Source: Phenylobacterium sp. NIBR 498073
GTDB taxonomy: Bacteria; Pseudomonadota; Alphaproteobacteria; Caulobacterales; Caulobacteraceae
Direction of reading: 5' to 3'
Length of the DNA: 64,000 nucleotides
Assembly: GCF_027286305.1 (NCBI RefSeq)
Contig: NZ_CP114599.1
Location: forward strand, 3,257,001-3,321,000
Of this stretch, positions 54,036-62,709 are shown in pieces; the stretch's first letter is position 1; each line of letters begins with the position of its first letter. The translations under genes and the position numbers were made by a program. The notes beneath the pieces were generated by a model. That model made no database searches, was not told where the DNA came from, and saw only the letters and a list, made by a program, of their open reading frames with translations.

Positions 54036-55574
54036 ATGGCCGCCAAACAACCGAACATCCTCGTCATCTGGGGCGACGACATCGGGCAATCGAACCTCAG
54101 TTGCTACACCCATGGCCTGATGGGCTACCACACGCCCAACATCGACCGCATCGCTAAGGAAGGCATGCTATTCACGGACAGCTACGGCGAGCAATCGTGC
54201 ACGGCTGGCCGCTCCTCGTTCATCACCGGCCAGAGCGTCTACCGAACGGGCCTCTCCAAGGTCGGCATTCCCGCCGCGCCGGTCGGCATGAGCGAGCAGC
54301 TGGTGACCATCGCCGGGCTGCTCAAGAACCAGGGCTACGCGACCGGCCAGTTCGGCAAGAACCACCTGGGCGACCTGAACCACATGCTGCCCACCAACCA
54401 CGGCTTCGACGAGTTCTTCGGCAACCTCTACCACCTCAACGCCGAGGAAGAGCCGGAGATGGACAACTACCCGACCGAGAAGGACTTCCCGAACTTTCGC
54501 AAGACCTTCGGACCGCGCGGCGTCGTGCACTCCTGGGCCACGGACAGGGACGATCCAACGGACGAGCCGCGTTGGGGCCGGGTCGGGAAGCAGAAGATCG
54601 AAGACACCGGGCCACTCAACAAGAAGCGCATGGAGACCTGCGACGACGAGTTCGTCGCGGCCGCCACCGACTTCATCAAGCGCGCCAACGCCGAGGGCAA
54701 GCCGTGGTTCGTGTGGCTGAACACGACCCACATGCACTTCATCACCCACACCAAGAAGGATAGCGTCGGTCAGGCAGGTCGCTGGCAGTCGCCCTATCAC
54801 GACACCATGATCGACCATGACAAGAACGTCGGTCAGATGCTCGACCTGCTCGACGAGCTCGGCATAGCCGAGGACACCTTCGTCCAATACTCCACCGACA
54901 ACGGCCCGCACCGCAACTCCTGGCCAGACGGCGGCATGACCCCGTTCCGCAGCGAGAAGAACACTAACTGGGAAGGCGCCTTCCGCATTCCACTGCTGGC
55001 CCGCTGGCCGGGTAAGATCGCGGCGGGGTCGGTCGCCAACGGCATCGTCCAGCACCACGACTGGCTGCCGACCTTCCTGGAGATGGCCGGCGCGCCCGAT
55101 GTCGTCGACAAGCTGAAAACGGGCTACCAAGCCTGCGGGCGGACCTACAAAAACCACATCGACGGGGTCAGCCTGGCCTCCTACATCACCGGCAAGCAGA
55201 AGGAGTGCCCGCGCAACTTCTTCTTCTATTTCAGCGACGACGGCGACGTGCTCGGCCTGCGATACGACAACTGGAAGGTCGTATTCATGGAGCAACGTTG
55301 CCACGGCACCATGCAAGTCTGGGCCGAACCGTTCACGCGGCTGCGGTTGCCGAAGATCTTCAATCTACGCACCGACCCCTACGAGTTCGCCGATGTCACC
55401 TCGAACACGTACTGGGATTGGATGATCCACAACGCCTACTTCATCTACGCCGCCCAGGCGGCGATGGCGAAGTTCGTGGATTCGTTCGACGAATTCCCAC
55501 CCGTTCAGCGGCCGAACACCTTCACGGTCGACGACGCGCTGGTGAAGATGACCGAGGCCGCAGGTTCATCCTGA
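54036..55574 (+). CDS. arylsulfatase (variant C-T-A-G-R active site)
   Basis: 512 residues. Sulfatase fold: PNILVIWGDDIGQSNLSCYT, active-site Cys in CTAGRSSFITG, HLGD and YSTDNGPHRNSWPDGG. The formylglycine motif is C-x-A-x-R instead of C-x-P-x-R, a known variant. No signal peptide, so cytoplasmic as annotated. It lies 121 bp before the aldehyde dehydrogenase gene, beyond a hairpin. Substrate unknown; the partner FGE is not in the window. Confidence 0.94.
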   Translation: MAAKQPNILVIWGDDIGQSNLSCYTHGLMGYHTPNIDRIAKEGMLFTDSYGEQSCTAGRSSFITGQSVYRTGLSKVGIPAAPVGMSEQLVTIAGLLKNQGYATGQFGKNHLGDLNHMLPTNHGFDEFFGNLYHLNAEEEPEMDNYPTEKDFPNFRKTFGPRGVVHSWATDRDDPTDEPRWGRVGKQKIEDTGPLNKKRMETCDDEFVAAATDFIKRANAEGKPWFVWLNTTHMHFITHTKKDSVGQAGRWQSPYHDTMIDHDKNVGQMLDLLDELGIAEDTFVQYSTDNGPHRNSWPDGGMTPFRSEKNTNWEGAFRIPLLARWPGKIAAGSVANGIVQHHDWLPTFLEMAGAPDVVDKLKTGYQACGRTYKNHIDGVSLASYITGKQKECPRNFFFYFSDDGDVLGLRYDNWKVVFMEQRCHGTMQVWAEPFTRLRLPKIFNLRTDPYEFADVTSNTYWDWMIHNAYFIYAAQAAMAKFVDSFDEFPPVQRPNTFTVDDALVKMTEAAGSS

Positions 55575-55590
55575 GGCCGGCCAGGGCCAG

Positions 55591-55615
55591 GGCGGCGGAT
55601 CTGGCGTCCGCCGCC
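55591..55615 (+). terminator. 9-bp hairpin after the arylsulfatase gene
   Basis: GGCGGCGGA (55591-55599), 7-base loop, TCCGCCGCC (55607-55615), 16 bp after the stop. Followed by TTGCGCC, not a T-run. Separates the sulfatase from the aldehyde dehydrogenase. Confidence 0.5.
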
Positions 55616-55695
55616 TTGCGCCTGTCCGGCAAAGCTTCCATTCCGTAACGTCACTATCCGAACATCAGCCGGATGCTCGGGAGGAGACGAACGCC

Positions 55696-57120
55696 ATGGA
55701 CGCTGCTGCGATGAACGCCATGCTGGCTAGGCAGAAGGCCGCTCACCTGCGTGACGGAGAACCTTCGGCCCAGGTCCGCATCGACCGCATCGACCGGGCC
55801 ATCGCCCTGCTGATCGACAACCGTGCAGCCATCGAGGATGCGATCAACCAGGACTTCGGCTCGCGCTCGCGCGAGGCGACCGCCTTCACTGACATCGCCG
55901 CCTCTATCGGCCCGCTCAAGCACGCCAAGGAAAACCTGGCCAAGTGGATGCGGCCCGAGAAGCGCAAGCCGACGCCGGCGATCCTCGGCCTGTTCGGCGC
56001 CAAGGCCGAGATCCGCTTCCAACCCAAGGGCGTGGTCGGGATCATCAGCCCCTGGAACTTCCCGGTGAACCTGACCTTCGGCCCGCTCGCCGGGGTGCTG
56101 GCGGCCGGCAACCGGGCGATGATCAAGCCGTCCGAGTTCACGCCCGCCACCTCTGAGCTGATGGCCAAGATGTTCGCCGGCGCCTTCTCGGAGGAGGAGA
56201 TCGCGGTCGTCACCGGCGGCCCCGAGGTCGGCCAGGCGTTCTCGTCGCTGGCTTTCGACCACCTGATCTTCACCGGGGCGACGTCGATCGCGCGCCACGT
56301 GATGCGGGCGGCGGCCGAGAACCTCGTGCCCCTGACGCTGGAACTCGGCGGCAAGAGCCCGGTGATCCTCGGCAAATCGGCGGACCTCGAGGTCGCCTCG
56401 GCGCGGATCATGAACGGCAAGACGCTCAACGCCGGCCAGATCTGCCTGGCCCCGGACTACGTGCTGACGCCGCGCGAGAGCCTGGAGCCGTTCATCGCCG
56501 GGGCCCAGGCCTCGGTGTCGAAGATGTTCCCGACCCTGAAGGACAATCCCGACTACACCGCCATCGTCGCCCAGCGGCACTACGACCGGATCAAGGGCTA
56601 CATCGACGAAGCCCGGGCCAAGGGCGCGCGGGTCATTGAGCTGAAGCCCGACGGCGAGGACCTGTCGCAACAGGAGCATCGCAAGATCGCCCCGACCCTG
56701 ATCATCGATCCGAGCGACGACCTGAAGGTCATGCAGGAGGAGATCTTCGGCCCGGTGCTGCCAGTGAAGACCTATGGCGGCATCGATGAGGCCATCGCCT
56801 ATGTGAACAAGGGCGAGCGTCCGCTGGGCCTCTACTATTTCGGCTCGGACGAGGCTGAACGCGAGAAGGTGCTCAGCGGCACGACCTCGGGCGGGGTGAC
56901 GGTCAACGACGTCATCTTCCACGTGGCGCAGGAGAACCTGCCCTTCGGCGGCGTCGGGCCGTCAGGCATGGGCAGCTATCATGGGGTCGACGGCTTCCGC
57001 GAGTTCAGCCACGCCAAGTCGATCTACCGGCAGATCAAAGCCGACAAGCCGCTGCAGCAGATGCGTCCGCCGTACGGCCCGGCCATTCGCAAGTACCTGG
57101 ACGGCCAATTGAAGCGCTGA
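55696..57120 (+). CDS. coniferyl-aldehyde-dehydrogenase-type ALDH
   Basis: 474 residues, class 3-like ALDH without a tail helix. NAD site GIISPWNFPVNLTFGPL, FTGATSIARHV, catalytic Glu in LTLELGGKSP, catalytic Cys in LNAGQICLAPDYVL, and PLGLYYFGSDEAEREKV. These match the coniferyl aldehyde dehydrogenase (CalB) subfamily, which oxidises aromatic and long-chain aldehydes. GGGAGGAG lies upstream of the ATG. A small reading frame at 57035 runs antisense to its last 28 codons. Confidence 0.94.
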   Translation: MDAAAMNAMLARQKAAHLRDGEPSAQVRIDRIDRAIALLIDNRAAIEDAINQDFGSRSREATAFTDIAASIGPLKHAKENLAKWMRPEKRKPTPAILGLFGAKAEIRFQPKGVVGIISPWNFPVNLTFGPLAGVLAAGNRAMIKPSEFTPATSELMAKMFAGAFSEEEIAVVTGGPEVGQAFSSLAFDHLIFTGATSIARHVMRAAAENLVPLTLELGGKSPVILGKSADLEVASARIMNGKTLNAGQICLAPDYVLTPRESLEPFIAGAQASVSKMFPTLKDNPDYTAIVAQRHYDRIKGYIDEARAKGARVIELKPDGEDLSQQEHRKIAPTLIIDPSDDLKVMQEEIFGPVLPVKTYGGIDEAIAYVNKGERPLGLYYFGSDEAEREKVLSGTTSGGVTVNDVIFHVAQENLPFGGVGPSGMGSYHGVDGFREFSHAKSIYRQIKADKPLQQMRPPYGPAIRKYLDGQLKR

Positions 57121-57265
57121 CGAAAGTCGCCAGCTCCGAATCGACGGAGCGGGCGGCGCTCGCCCCGGCGAGCGCGGCCCGGAGCGGCGAGTCGGATTCG
57201 CGGGCCTCGACCGGCGTGAACGTGCACACCAGTCCCCAGACGGCGACGGCGATCGGTCGTGGCAT
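57035..57265 (-). CDS. possible small exported peptide, doubtful
   Basis: 76 residues from the ATG at 57265, with GGGAG 6 bases upstream. The N-terminus reads like a signal peptide (PIAVAVWGLVCTFTPVEA). Codons 1-48, in the intergenic part, have strong third-position GC; the bias disappears after the sequence crosses into the antisense end of the ALDH gene. It may be a real small gene that lost its own 3' end and now reads into the neighbour, or a chance frame. No family recognised. Confidence 0.35.
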   Translation of the reverse strand: MPRPIAVAVWGLVCTFTPVEARESDSPLRAALAGASAARSVDSELATFVSASIGRPGTCEWPGRTADASAAAACRL

Positions 57266-57442
57266 GTCTCGCTCCCATCTGGCGGTCTTCAGGCCGCTCG
57301 TGGGGGCGCTCTTGCAGCGGTTCGAACATTGCGCGCAGTTGCACCAAGGCGCATGTGCGCCGCTGCACCGGGGCGCCACCGGTTGCAAATCGCGGCGCCG
57401 CGATGCATTCGAAAACCCGCGTTACATCAATCGCGGCAAGCC
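57266..57442. other. intergenic gap with no supported gene
   Basis: With the doubtful 57035 frame set aside, 57121-57495 is the longest stretch without a clear gene (375 bp). It holds the terminator at 57452 and three GANTC sites at 57138, 57189 and 57195. In 57266-57442 I see only short frames without coding bias or a ribosome site, and no RNA structure I can name. Confidence 0.6.
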
Positions 57443-57451
57443 AAAAAAAAA

Positions 57452-57480
57452 CGCCGCCCCGAAGGGCGGCGCTCTTTTTG
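57452..57480. terminator. bidirectional intrinsic terminator
   Basis: CGCCGCCC (57452-57459), loop CGAA, GGGCGGCG (57464-57471). A T-rich tail (CTCTTTTT) follows on the plus strand, and a run of nine A on the left becomes a T-run on the minus strand. It ends the DUF1476 gene (stop at 57496) and any transcript arriving from the aldehyde dehydrogenase. Confidence 0.9.
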
Positions 57481-57495
57481 TGATGCCGAAAGGCC

Positions 57496-57819
57496 TTATT
57501 CGCCCGAGCGTAGCTGCTCGCGGGCCTGGGCCAGCAGTTCGTCCATCTTCATGCGCACTTCGCCTTCGCTGACGGCGACGCCCGAGCCCTTCAGGTCCTC
57601 GAACACCTTGCGCAGCACGTCATCGTCGCCCGGCAGCTCGAAGTCAGACTTCACCACGGCCTTGGCGTACTCGGCGACGCTCTCGGCCGAGAGGCCCATC
57701 AGACCGGCGGCCCATTCGCCCAGCATGCGGTTGCGACGAGCGCCAGCCTTGAATTCTTGCTCCTGGTCGAGCTCGAACTTCTTTTCAAATCCACGCTCGC
57801 GATCGTCGAAGGTCGTCAT
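57496..57819 (-). CDS. F1-ATPase inhibitor zeta subunit (DUF1476)
   Basis: 107 residues from the ATG at 57819, with GGGGAA 3 bases upstream. The whole protein fits the alphaproteobacterial zeta inhibitor: N-terminal TTFDDRERGFEKKFELDQE is the inhibitory helix, followed by FKAGARRNRMLGEWAAGLMG and the helical C-terminal part. In Paracoccus the protein blocks ATP hydrolysis by F1 in the reverse direction. Located divergent from purC with 245 bp between. Confidence 0.93.
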   Translation of the reverse strand: MTTFDDRERGFEKKFELDQEQEFKAGARRNRMLGEWAAGLMGLSAESVAEYAKAVVKSDFELPGDDDVLRKVFEDLKGSGVAVSEGEVRMKMDELLAQAREQLRSGE

Positions 57820-57985
57820 GTGTTCCCCAGTAGGCGGTCGGTCGGCGTTGCATATCCCGTGAACCGCGCCGTAGCAACGTAAACGCACGATGAGGCGATG
57901 CGGCTCTTGCGCCGTTTGCGCCGCGCGGACCAATCCGTTAGTTTTTTCAGGCCTCATATGAGTGAGAGGGCCATACGGTCGGAGC

Positions 57986-58025
57986 CGCGCGCGTTTGCAT
58001 CGAACTGCGCGCGTTTTTCGTTTTT
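57986..58025 (+). terminator. intrinsic terminator / attenuator in the purC leader
   Basis: CGCGCGCGTT (57986-57995) pairs with AACTGCGCGCG (58003-58013) as 10 bp with one bulged T; TTTTTCGTTTTT follows to 58025. It lies 40 bp before the purC ATG and 166 bp beyond the divergent DUF1476 start. No gene precedes it on this strand, so it either ends a short leader transcript or attenuates purC. Confidence 0.7.
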
Positions 58026-58064
58026 CCGCTGGCGGCCAAGCCCTCGCTCTGGGAGAAGGCGCAC

Positions 58065-58823
58065 ATGACTACCCGCCGCAAGAAGATCTACGAAGGCAAG
58101 GCCAAGATCCTCTACGAGGGCCCCGAGCCCGGAACCCTGATCCAGTACTTCAAGGACGACGCCACCGCGTTCAACGCGCAGAAGAAGGCGATCCTCGAAG
58201 GCAAGGGCGTCATCAACAACCGCATCAGCGAGTACGTGATGACCAAGCTGAACTCCATCGGGGTTCAGAACCACCTCATCCGCCGGCTGAACCTGCGCGA
58301 GCAGCTGATCCGCGAGGTCGAGATCATCCCGCTGGAGGTGGTCTGCCGCAACGTCGCGGCCGGCAGCCTGTCGCAGCGTTTCGGCCTGCCGGAAGGCCAG
58401 GCCCTGCCCCGCTCGATCATCGAGTTCTATCTGAAGGACGACAAGCTCAGCGACCCGATGGTCGCCGAGGAGCACATCACCGCGTTCAACTGGGCCTCGA
58501 CCCAGGAGATCGACGACATGATGGCCCTGACCCTGCGGGTGAACGACTTCCTGACCGGCCTGTTCGCCGGCGTCGGCATCACCCTGGTCGACTTCAAGGT
58601 CGAATTCGGCCGCATCTACGAGAACGACTTCGCCCGCGTGATCCTGGCCGACGAGATCAGCCCCGATTCGTGCCGCCTCTGGGACAGCCAGACGAACGAG
58701 AAGCTGGACAAGGACCGCTTCCGCCGCGACATGGGCGACGTCATCGAGGGCTACACCGAGGTGGCCCGCCGTCTTGGCATCATGAAAGAGATGCCCACCG
58801 TCATCCAAGGAGGCCTGCACTAG
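58065..58823 (+). CDS. purC: SAICAR synthase
   Basis: 252 residues. Opening [19 protein letters not shown], then [30 protein letters not shown] and the late [22 protein letters not shown] region distributed over ~180-205. Makes SAICAR from CAIR, aspartate and ATP, step 7 of purine synthesis. GGGAG sits 12 bases upstream of the ATG. Overlaps purS by one base (TAGTG). Confidence 0.97.
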   Translation: MTTRRKKIYEGKAKILYEGPEPGTLIQYFKDDATAFNAQKKAILEGKGVINNRISEYVMTKLNSIGVQNHLIRRLNLREQLIREVEIIPLEVVCRNVAAGSLSQRFGLPEGQALPRSIIEFYLKDDKLSDPMVAEEHITAFNWASTQEIDDMMALTLRVNDFLTGLFAGVGITLVDFKVEFGRIYENDFARVILADEISPDSCRLWDSQTNEKLDKDRFRRDMGDVIEGYTEVARRLGIMKEMPTVIQGGLH

Positions 58824-59065
58824 TGCGCGCGAAAGTTCATGTGTTCCTGAAGCCCGGCGTGCTGGACGTTCAGGGCAAGGCCGTCGAAAGCGCCCTGCAC
58901 GGCCTTGGCTGGCCGCAGGTCGACGGCGTGCGCGTCGGCAAGACCATCGAGTTCGACCTGAAGGACGCGACCGACAAGGCCGCGGCCGAGGCCCAGGTGA
59001 AGGACATGTGCGAGAAGCTGCTCGCCAACACCGTCATCGAAAGCTACCGGATCGAGGTGGCGTGA
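58823..59065 (+). CDS. purS: FGAM synthase subunit PurS
   Basis: 80 residues, GTG start sharing the G of the purC stop; GGAGG in the end of purC is its ribosome site. Pattern KVHVFLKPGVLDVQGKAVE, then GVRVGKTIEFDL and NTVIESYRIE matches PurS, which bridges PurL and PurQ in the three-part FGAR amidotransferase. The family's usual size is ~80. Confidence 0.97.
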   Translation: MRAKVHVFLKPGVLDVQGKAVESALHGLGWPQVDGVRVGKTIEFDLKDATDKAAAEAQVKDMCEKLLANTVIESYRIEVA

Positions 59066-59442
59066 GAGGGCTCACCGCCCTCTTTCCCCTTCTCCCGCTG
59101 ATCCTGGCCGCCTGCGCGCCGGAGCCTGAGCCGGTCCGGCCGCGGCTCGCGCTCGACTGCTCGCTCTCCTACGAAGCCCTGTCGGCCAAGGTCCTGGCCC
59201 AACCGGGCCTGATCCCCGCGCCTCAGGAGCGTGGCGAGCCCTATCGCTTCTACAACATGCAGGGCGGCGGCGAGGCCTTCGTCCTGACCCAGCCCGGCGC
59301 GCCCGGCCATCCGGCGATCTTCAAGCAGGAAGCGGTCCAGGAAGGCGGCCGCAAGGTCATGAAGAACACCGGCTGCGCCTATGGCGACAAGGCTGGATTC
59401 GACCAGGTGATGACCTACCTGGAGAGCCTGGGCGCCAGGTAG
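59062..59442 (+). CDS. putative lipoprotein inside the pur operon
   Basis: 126 residues, GTG start overlapping the purS stop as GTGA. Signal peptide with lipobox LILAAC at ~residue 17. The mature part has one more conserved-looking Cys pair position (DCSLSY, NTGCAYG). No family recognised. Translational coupling to purS implies co-expression, yet nothing suggests a purine role. Likely an inherited passenger. Confidence 0.8.
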   Translation: MRGLTALFPLLPLILAACAPEPEPVRPRLALDCSLSYEALSAKVLAQPGLIPAPQERGEPYRFYNMQGGGEAFVLTQPGAPGHPAIFKQEAVQEGGRKVMKNTGCAYGDKAGFDQVMTYLESLGAR

Positions 59443-59512
59443 CACGCTCAAGCTTACGACTTTCGCATGCGCAGACCACCGATGTAACCAAGACGAGAAG
59501 TCCGCTGAAGCC

Positions 59513-61069
59513 GTGGGAAACATGAACCACGTCAATATTTTGCGCACTCTTGGAATTGGCTGGGCGATCTGGCTTTGCGCCGGCTCAGCAATCGGCGCGC
59601 CCGCGCTGATGACCCGGGCCCCGGGCTGCCTGGACGCGGCCGACCTGCCGATTTGCCTGTTGAAGGTACTGGCCGAGGACGACGCGGGCAGCGATCTGGC
59701 GCGCGACCGCGAACTGGCCGCCCGGCCGCATATCTTGGCCGCAGCGGGCGTCACTCCCGAAGGCGTCGCACGCTACCGCGCCGGTAAGGACGCGCGGCTC
59801 GGAGAGATATTCTCGCTAGCTGACGATCAGGCGCAGGACGCATTCGTTCAGGTGCTCGACAGCGACCGCGCCGGCCGTCCCCCTGAAGAGGGGCTCGCGA
59901 TCATCGCGGCCCTGCCTCGCGACGCTCCCACGCTCCCTCCGCTCTTCGCTGACAGCCAGGAAACGTCGGCCAGACTGACAGCCTACCGGTTCATCGCGTT
60001 CGCAGATCCCACCACGACGACGCCGGGACCTCCGCCGAGCCGGGCGCTAGTCGCTGCGGTCCTGCGGGCATGGGAGGATGATCTGGCCAGTCGAAGCGGC
60101 TTGGCCGACTCGCTTACCGACGCCTCAAGCTTGGCAGCCGCCTATGCCAGACATGGTGATCGCGACGGCGTCGACCGGGCCATCGCCCTGGAGCCTCGCC
60201 CCGACGACCGCATCCGCATCCTGCTCGAACTTGGCCGCCAGGACGAGGCGCGAGCGGCGCTGGCGCGGCTGACCGCGGCCGACTTGGAAGCGAGCGTGCG
60301 CGCGGAGCTGACGCGGAAGGTCAGCGCCCAGCATCAAGCGGTGTTGGGAGAAGCGGTCGCCATGGAGGTGATGCTGCAGGAGGAGATCGCTCGCCACGGT
60401 GCCGCCGGTCAGGACACCTGGATGTACCAGGACCTGCGCAAGCAAAACGCCCGACGGCTCGCCGCGCTGTCCAAGGCGCAACCGAGCGTCCCGGCGCGAC
60501 TGGTGCGAAGCGAAGCCGAGTCGCGGCTTGCGGACATTCGCGACGAAGTGCTTGGGGCCGACGCGCCCCCTCGCCCGGGCGGCCCGCGTCTGGTGACCGA
60601 CGCGGCCGCCCTCGGCCTCGCGCGCCAGCAACAGGATCAGCCCACGGCACGCCTCCGCGCCGACATCGAACAGGGGCGTGGCCTGGAAAAGCTCGACGAT
60701 TACCTGGCTGCAACCCCGGTCACAGAACAATCGAGGCTGCTGGCGACCTGCACCGAGGCTTCGGCCAGCGTGCGTCTCTTCAACCTTGTCGCAGCCTGCC
60801 TCGACCGCTTTCAGGTCGACACAGGACAGAGCCGTATGATCTTCGCCGAGAGCGCAATCCGCTACGCCCGGAGCGCCTATTCGTTCGGCGACGCCGCCAC
60901 GGGACGAGCGCTCCTGACCCAGGCCCTCTCTGCAGCGAAGGATCTCGACGTCAAAGAGAGCTCGAGCGTCAAGCTGGAGCTCATCGAGATCGCCAAGGCC
61001 GAACTGCGCGCCAGCGACCGTCTGCCCCCTCGCCCAAAAGCTCAAACGATGATAGGGCCCGCGCCATGA
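59513..61069 (+). CDS. secreted repeat-helix protein inside the pur operon
   Basis: Up to 518 residues (GTG at 59513; ATG at 59522 is equally possible). Signal peptide ends near SAIGAPA. The rest is almost all alpha-helix with weak TPR/Sel1-like helical pairs ([29 protein letters not shown] spacing). Base composition is slightly less GC-biased than purS and purQ. No family recognised. Its stop overlaps the purQ start as ATGA, so purQ translation depends on it. It may be an insertion into an ancestral purS-purQ junction. Confidence 0.8.
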   Translation: MGNMNHVNILRTLGIGWAIWLCAGSAIGAPALMTRAPGCLDAADLPICLLKVLAEDDAGSDLARDRELAARPHILAAAGVTPEGVARYRAGKDARLGEIFSLADDQAQDAFVQVLDSDRAGRPPEEGLAIIAALPRDAPTLPPLFADSQETSARLTAYRFIAFADPTTTTPGPPPSRALVAAVLRAWEDDLASRSGLADSLTDASSLAAAYARHGDRDGVDRAIALEPRPDDRIRILLELGRQDEARAALARLTAADLEASVRAELTRKVSAQHQAVLGEAVAMEVMLQEEIARHGAAGQDTWMYQDLRKQNARRLAALSKAQPSVPARLVRSEAESRLADIRDEVLGADAPPRPGGPRLVTDAAALGLARQQQDQPTARLRADIEQGRGLEKLDDYLAATPVTEQSRLLATCTEASASVRLFNLVAACLDRFQVDTGQSRMIFAESAIRYARSAYSFGDAATGRALLTQALSAAKDLDVKESSSVKLELIEIAKAELRASDRLPPRPKAQTMIGPAP

Positions 61070-61728
61070 AAGCCGCCGTCATCGTATTCCCGGGTTCCAA
61101 CTGCGATCGCGACTGCAAGGTCGCCGTCGAACGCTCCACCGGCGCCAAGGTCGACATGGTCTGGCACGCCGAGACCCAGCTGCCGCAGGGCCTGGACCTG
61201 ATCGTGCTGCCCGGCGGCTTCTCCTACGGCGACTACCTCCGCTGCGCGGCCATGGCCTCGCTGGCGCCGGTGATGACCGAGGTCCGCGCCGCGGCCGACC
61301 GCGGCGTCGCCGTCGTCGGGATCTGCAACGGCTTCCAGGTGCTGACCGAGTCGAAGATGCTGCCCGGCGCGCTGCTGCGGAACGAGAAGCTCAAGTACGT
61401 CTGCAAGCCGGTGGCGCTGGAAGTCACCAACGCCCAGACCCGCTTCACCGCCGGCTACGCCGGCCGCCGCGAGGTCGAGATGACGGTCGGCAACGGCGAG
61501 GGCAACTACTTCGCCGACGAGGAGACGCTCGACCGGCTGGAGGGCGAAGGCCAGGTGGTCTTCCGCTACCTCGACAATCCGAACGGCTCGTCGCGCGACA
61601 TCGCCGGCATCGTCAACAAGCGCGGCAACGTCATCGGCCTGATGCCGCACCCCGACCGCGCCTTCGAAGCCGAGCTCGGCTCGGCCGACGGGGCCATCCT
61701 GTTCCAGAGCGCGCTCGCGAGCGCCTAG
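61066..61728 (+). CDS. purQ: FGAM synthase glutaminase subunit PurQ
   Basis: 220 residues. Class I glutamine amidotransferase: [13 protein letters not shown] opening, nucleophile Cys in [11 protein letters not shown], and the HPD-type site [10 protein letters not shown]. Supplies ammonia to FGAR amidotransferase with PurL and PurS. Start overlaps the upstream stop by ATGA. Its stop interlocks with the opposing gene through CTAG at 61725-61728. purL is not in the window. Confidence 0.97.
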   Translation: MKAAVIVFPGSNCDRDCKVAVERSTGAKVDMVWHAETQLPQGLDLIVLPGGFSYGDYLRCAAMASLAPVMTEVRAAADRGVAVVGICNGFQVLTESKMLPGALLRNEKLKYVCKPVALEVTNAQTRFTAGYAGRREVEMTVGNGEGNYFADEETLDRLEGEGQVVFRYLDNPNGSSRDIAGIVNKRGNVIGLMPHPDRAFEAELGSADGAILFQSALASA

Positions 61729-62138
61729 TCTTCGTCGTCGTCGCCGGTCTCGTCGCCGATCGCCTCGGTGACTAGCCGGCGCCAGACCGGATCGCTGTCG
61801 TCGACCAGATCGACGTCCTCAAGCAGGGCCACGGCCCCGGCGCCGTCCGGCAGCACCAGGCCCAGCACTTCCATCACCTCGCCATCCTCGGTCTCGTGGG
61901 ACTCGGCCTGCACGACCACGGCGGCGACCTCGCCGTCGTCCTCCCACCAGATGATCGGCTGCGGCAGCTCCATGTCGATCGGGCGGCCGCGGTGGGTGTC
62001 GCCAAGGGCGAAGATCGCCACCTTGGCCTGCACGTCCTCCAGGGTCGCCAGCGCGCCTGTGAACGGCTTCAGCCGGGCCCAGTCGTCGACATCATAGCCG
62101 CCGCCGTCGAAGGTCGGTTCGTCGTCAAACTCGCTCAT
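61725..62138 (-). CDS. acidic hypothetical protein
   Basis: 137 residues, very acidic, with Asp/Glu-rich ends (MSEFDDE at the start, ETGDDDED at the end). Middle has [22 protein letters not shown], suggestive of a beta-sheet. No signal peptide, helix or family recognised. Converges on purQ with a 4-bp stop overlap. Confidence 0.7.
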   Translation of the reverse strand: MSEFDDEPTFDGGGYDVDDWARLKPFTGALATLEDVQAKVAIFALGDTHRGRPIDMELPQPIIWWEDDGEVAAVVVQAESHETEDGEVMEVLGLVLPDGAGAVALLEDVDLVDDSDPVWRRLVTEAIGDETGDDDED

Positions 62139-62179
62139 CGGGCCTGCCTAGACCCGATAGGCGCGCGTTTCCAGCGCCG

Positions 62180-62650
62180 TCAGTGCACGGTGGCTGGGAC
62201 GCTCGCCGCGTCGTCCCACATCCGCACCGGCATCGGAAAGCCGGCCTTGCAGAGCGCCACGTTCAGGGTCCGCGCCAACAACACCGAGGCCTCGGGCCCG
62301 CCGACCAGCGGCCGCAGCAGCGCCAGCGCCACGTCCGGCGCCGCACGCGCCACGCCGCAGGCCAGAACCACTCGCTGCTCGTCCTGGGAATAGCCGCCGC
62401 AGGCGATGCAGTGCACCTCCATCGCCCGCCGCGCATCGCGCTCGATGTGCTCCATCAGCGCCACGAACACGTTGGCCACCGGCCTGGAGCTCACGTGCGT
62501 CAGGCCCGGCCGAACCAGCTCGCGCGGGTCGTCGCCGGCCATGCGCGCCCGCGCCCAGGCGCGCAGCGAGGCCAGCACGAGCTGCTCGGAGACCGCCAGG
62601 CCGTGCGGTCCGACCCGCAGGGACGCCGCAGCTAGGGGGGCGATGGCCAT
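62180..62650 (-). CDS. Fur-boxed hypothetical protein
   Basis: 156 residues, ATG at 62650 with AGGAG 7 bases upstream. Mostly helical; a notable CIACGG motif at ~80 and a later Cys (LACGVARA), spaced like a possible metal or iron-sulfur site. No family recognised with certainty. A perfect 21-bp Fur-like palindrome abuts the ribosome site, so iron-regulated expression is likely. Could be an iron-homeostasis accessory protein. Confidence 0.75.
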   Translation of the reverse strand: MAIAPLAAASLRVGPHGLAVSEQLVLASLRAWARARMAGDDPRELVRPGLTHVSSRPVANVFVALMEHIERDARRAMEVHCIACGGYSQDEQRVVLACGVARAAPDVALALLRPLVGGPEASVLLARTLNVALCKAGFPMPVRMWDDAASVPATVH

Positions 62651-62663
62651 GGGAGCGCTCCTT

Positions 62664-62684
62664 TATTGCGAATGACTCGCAATA
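62664..62684 (-). promoter_or_regulatory. Fur box upstream of the 62180 gene
   Basis: TATTGCGA-ATGAC-TCGCAATA is a perfect 8-bp-arm palindrome with a 5-base centre. It matches the TTGCGAATGATTCGCAA type of Fur box. It lies 14-34 bp upstream of the ATG at 62650, across the probable transcription start, as expected for a repressor. Confidence 0.8.
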
Positions 62685-62709
62685 TCGATACACCCGGCCG
62701 GCCTGTCGG

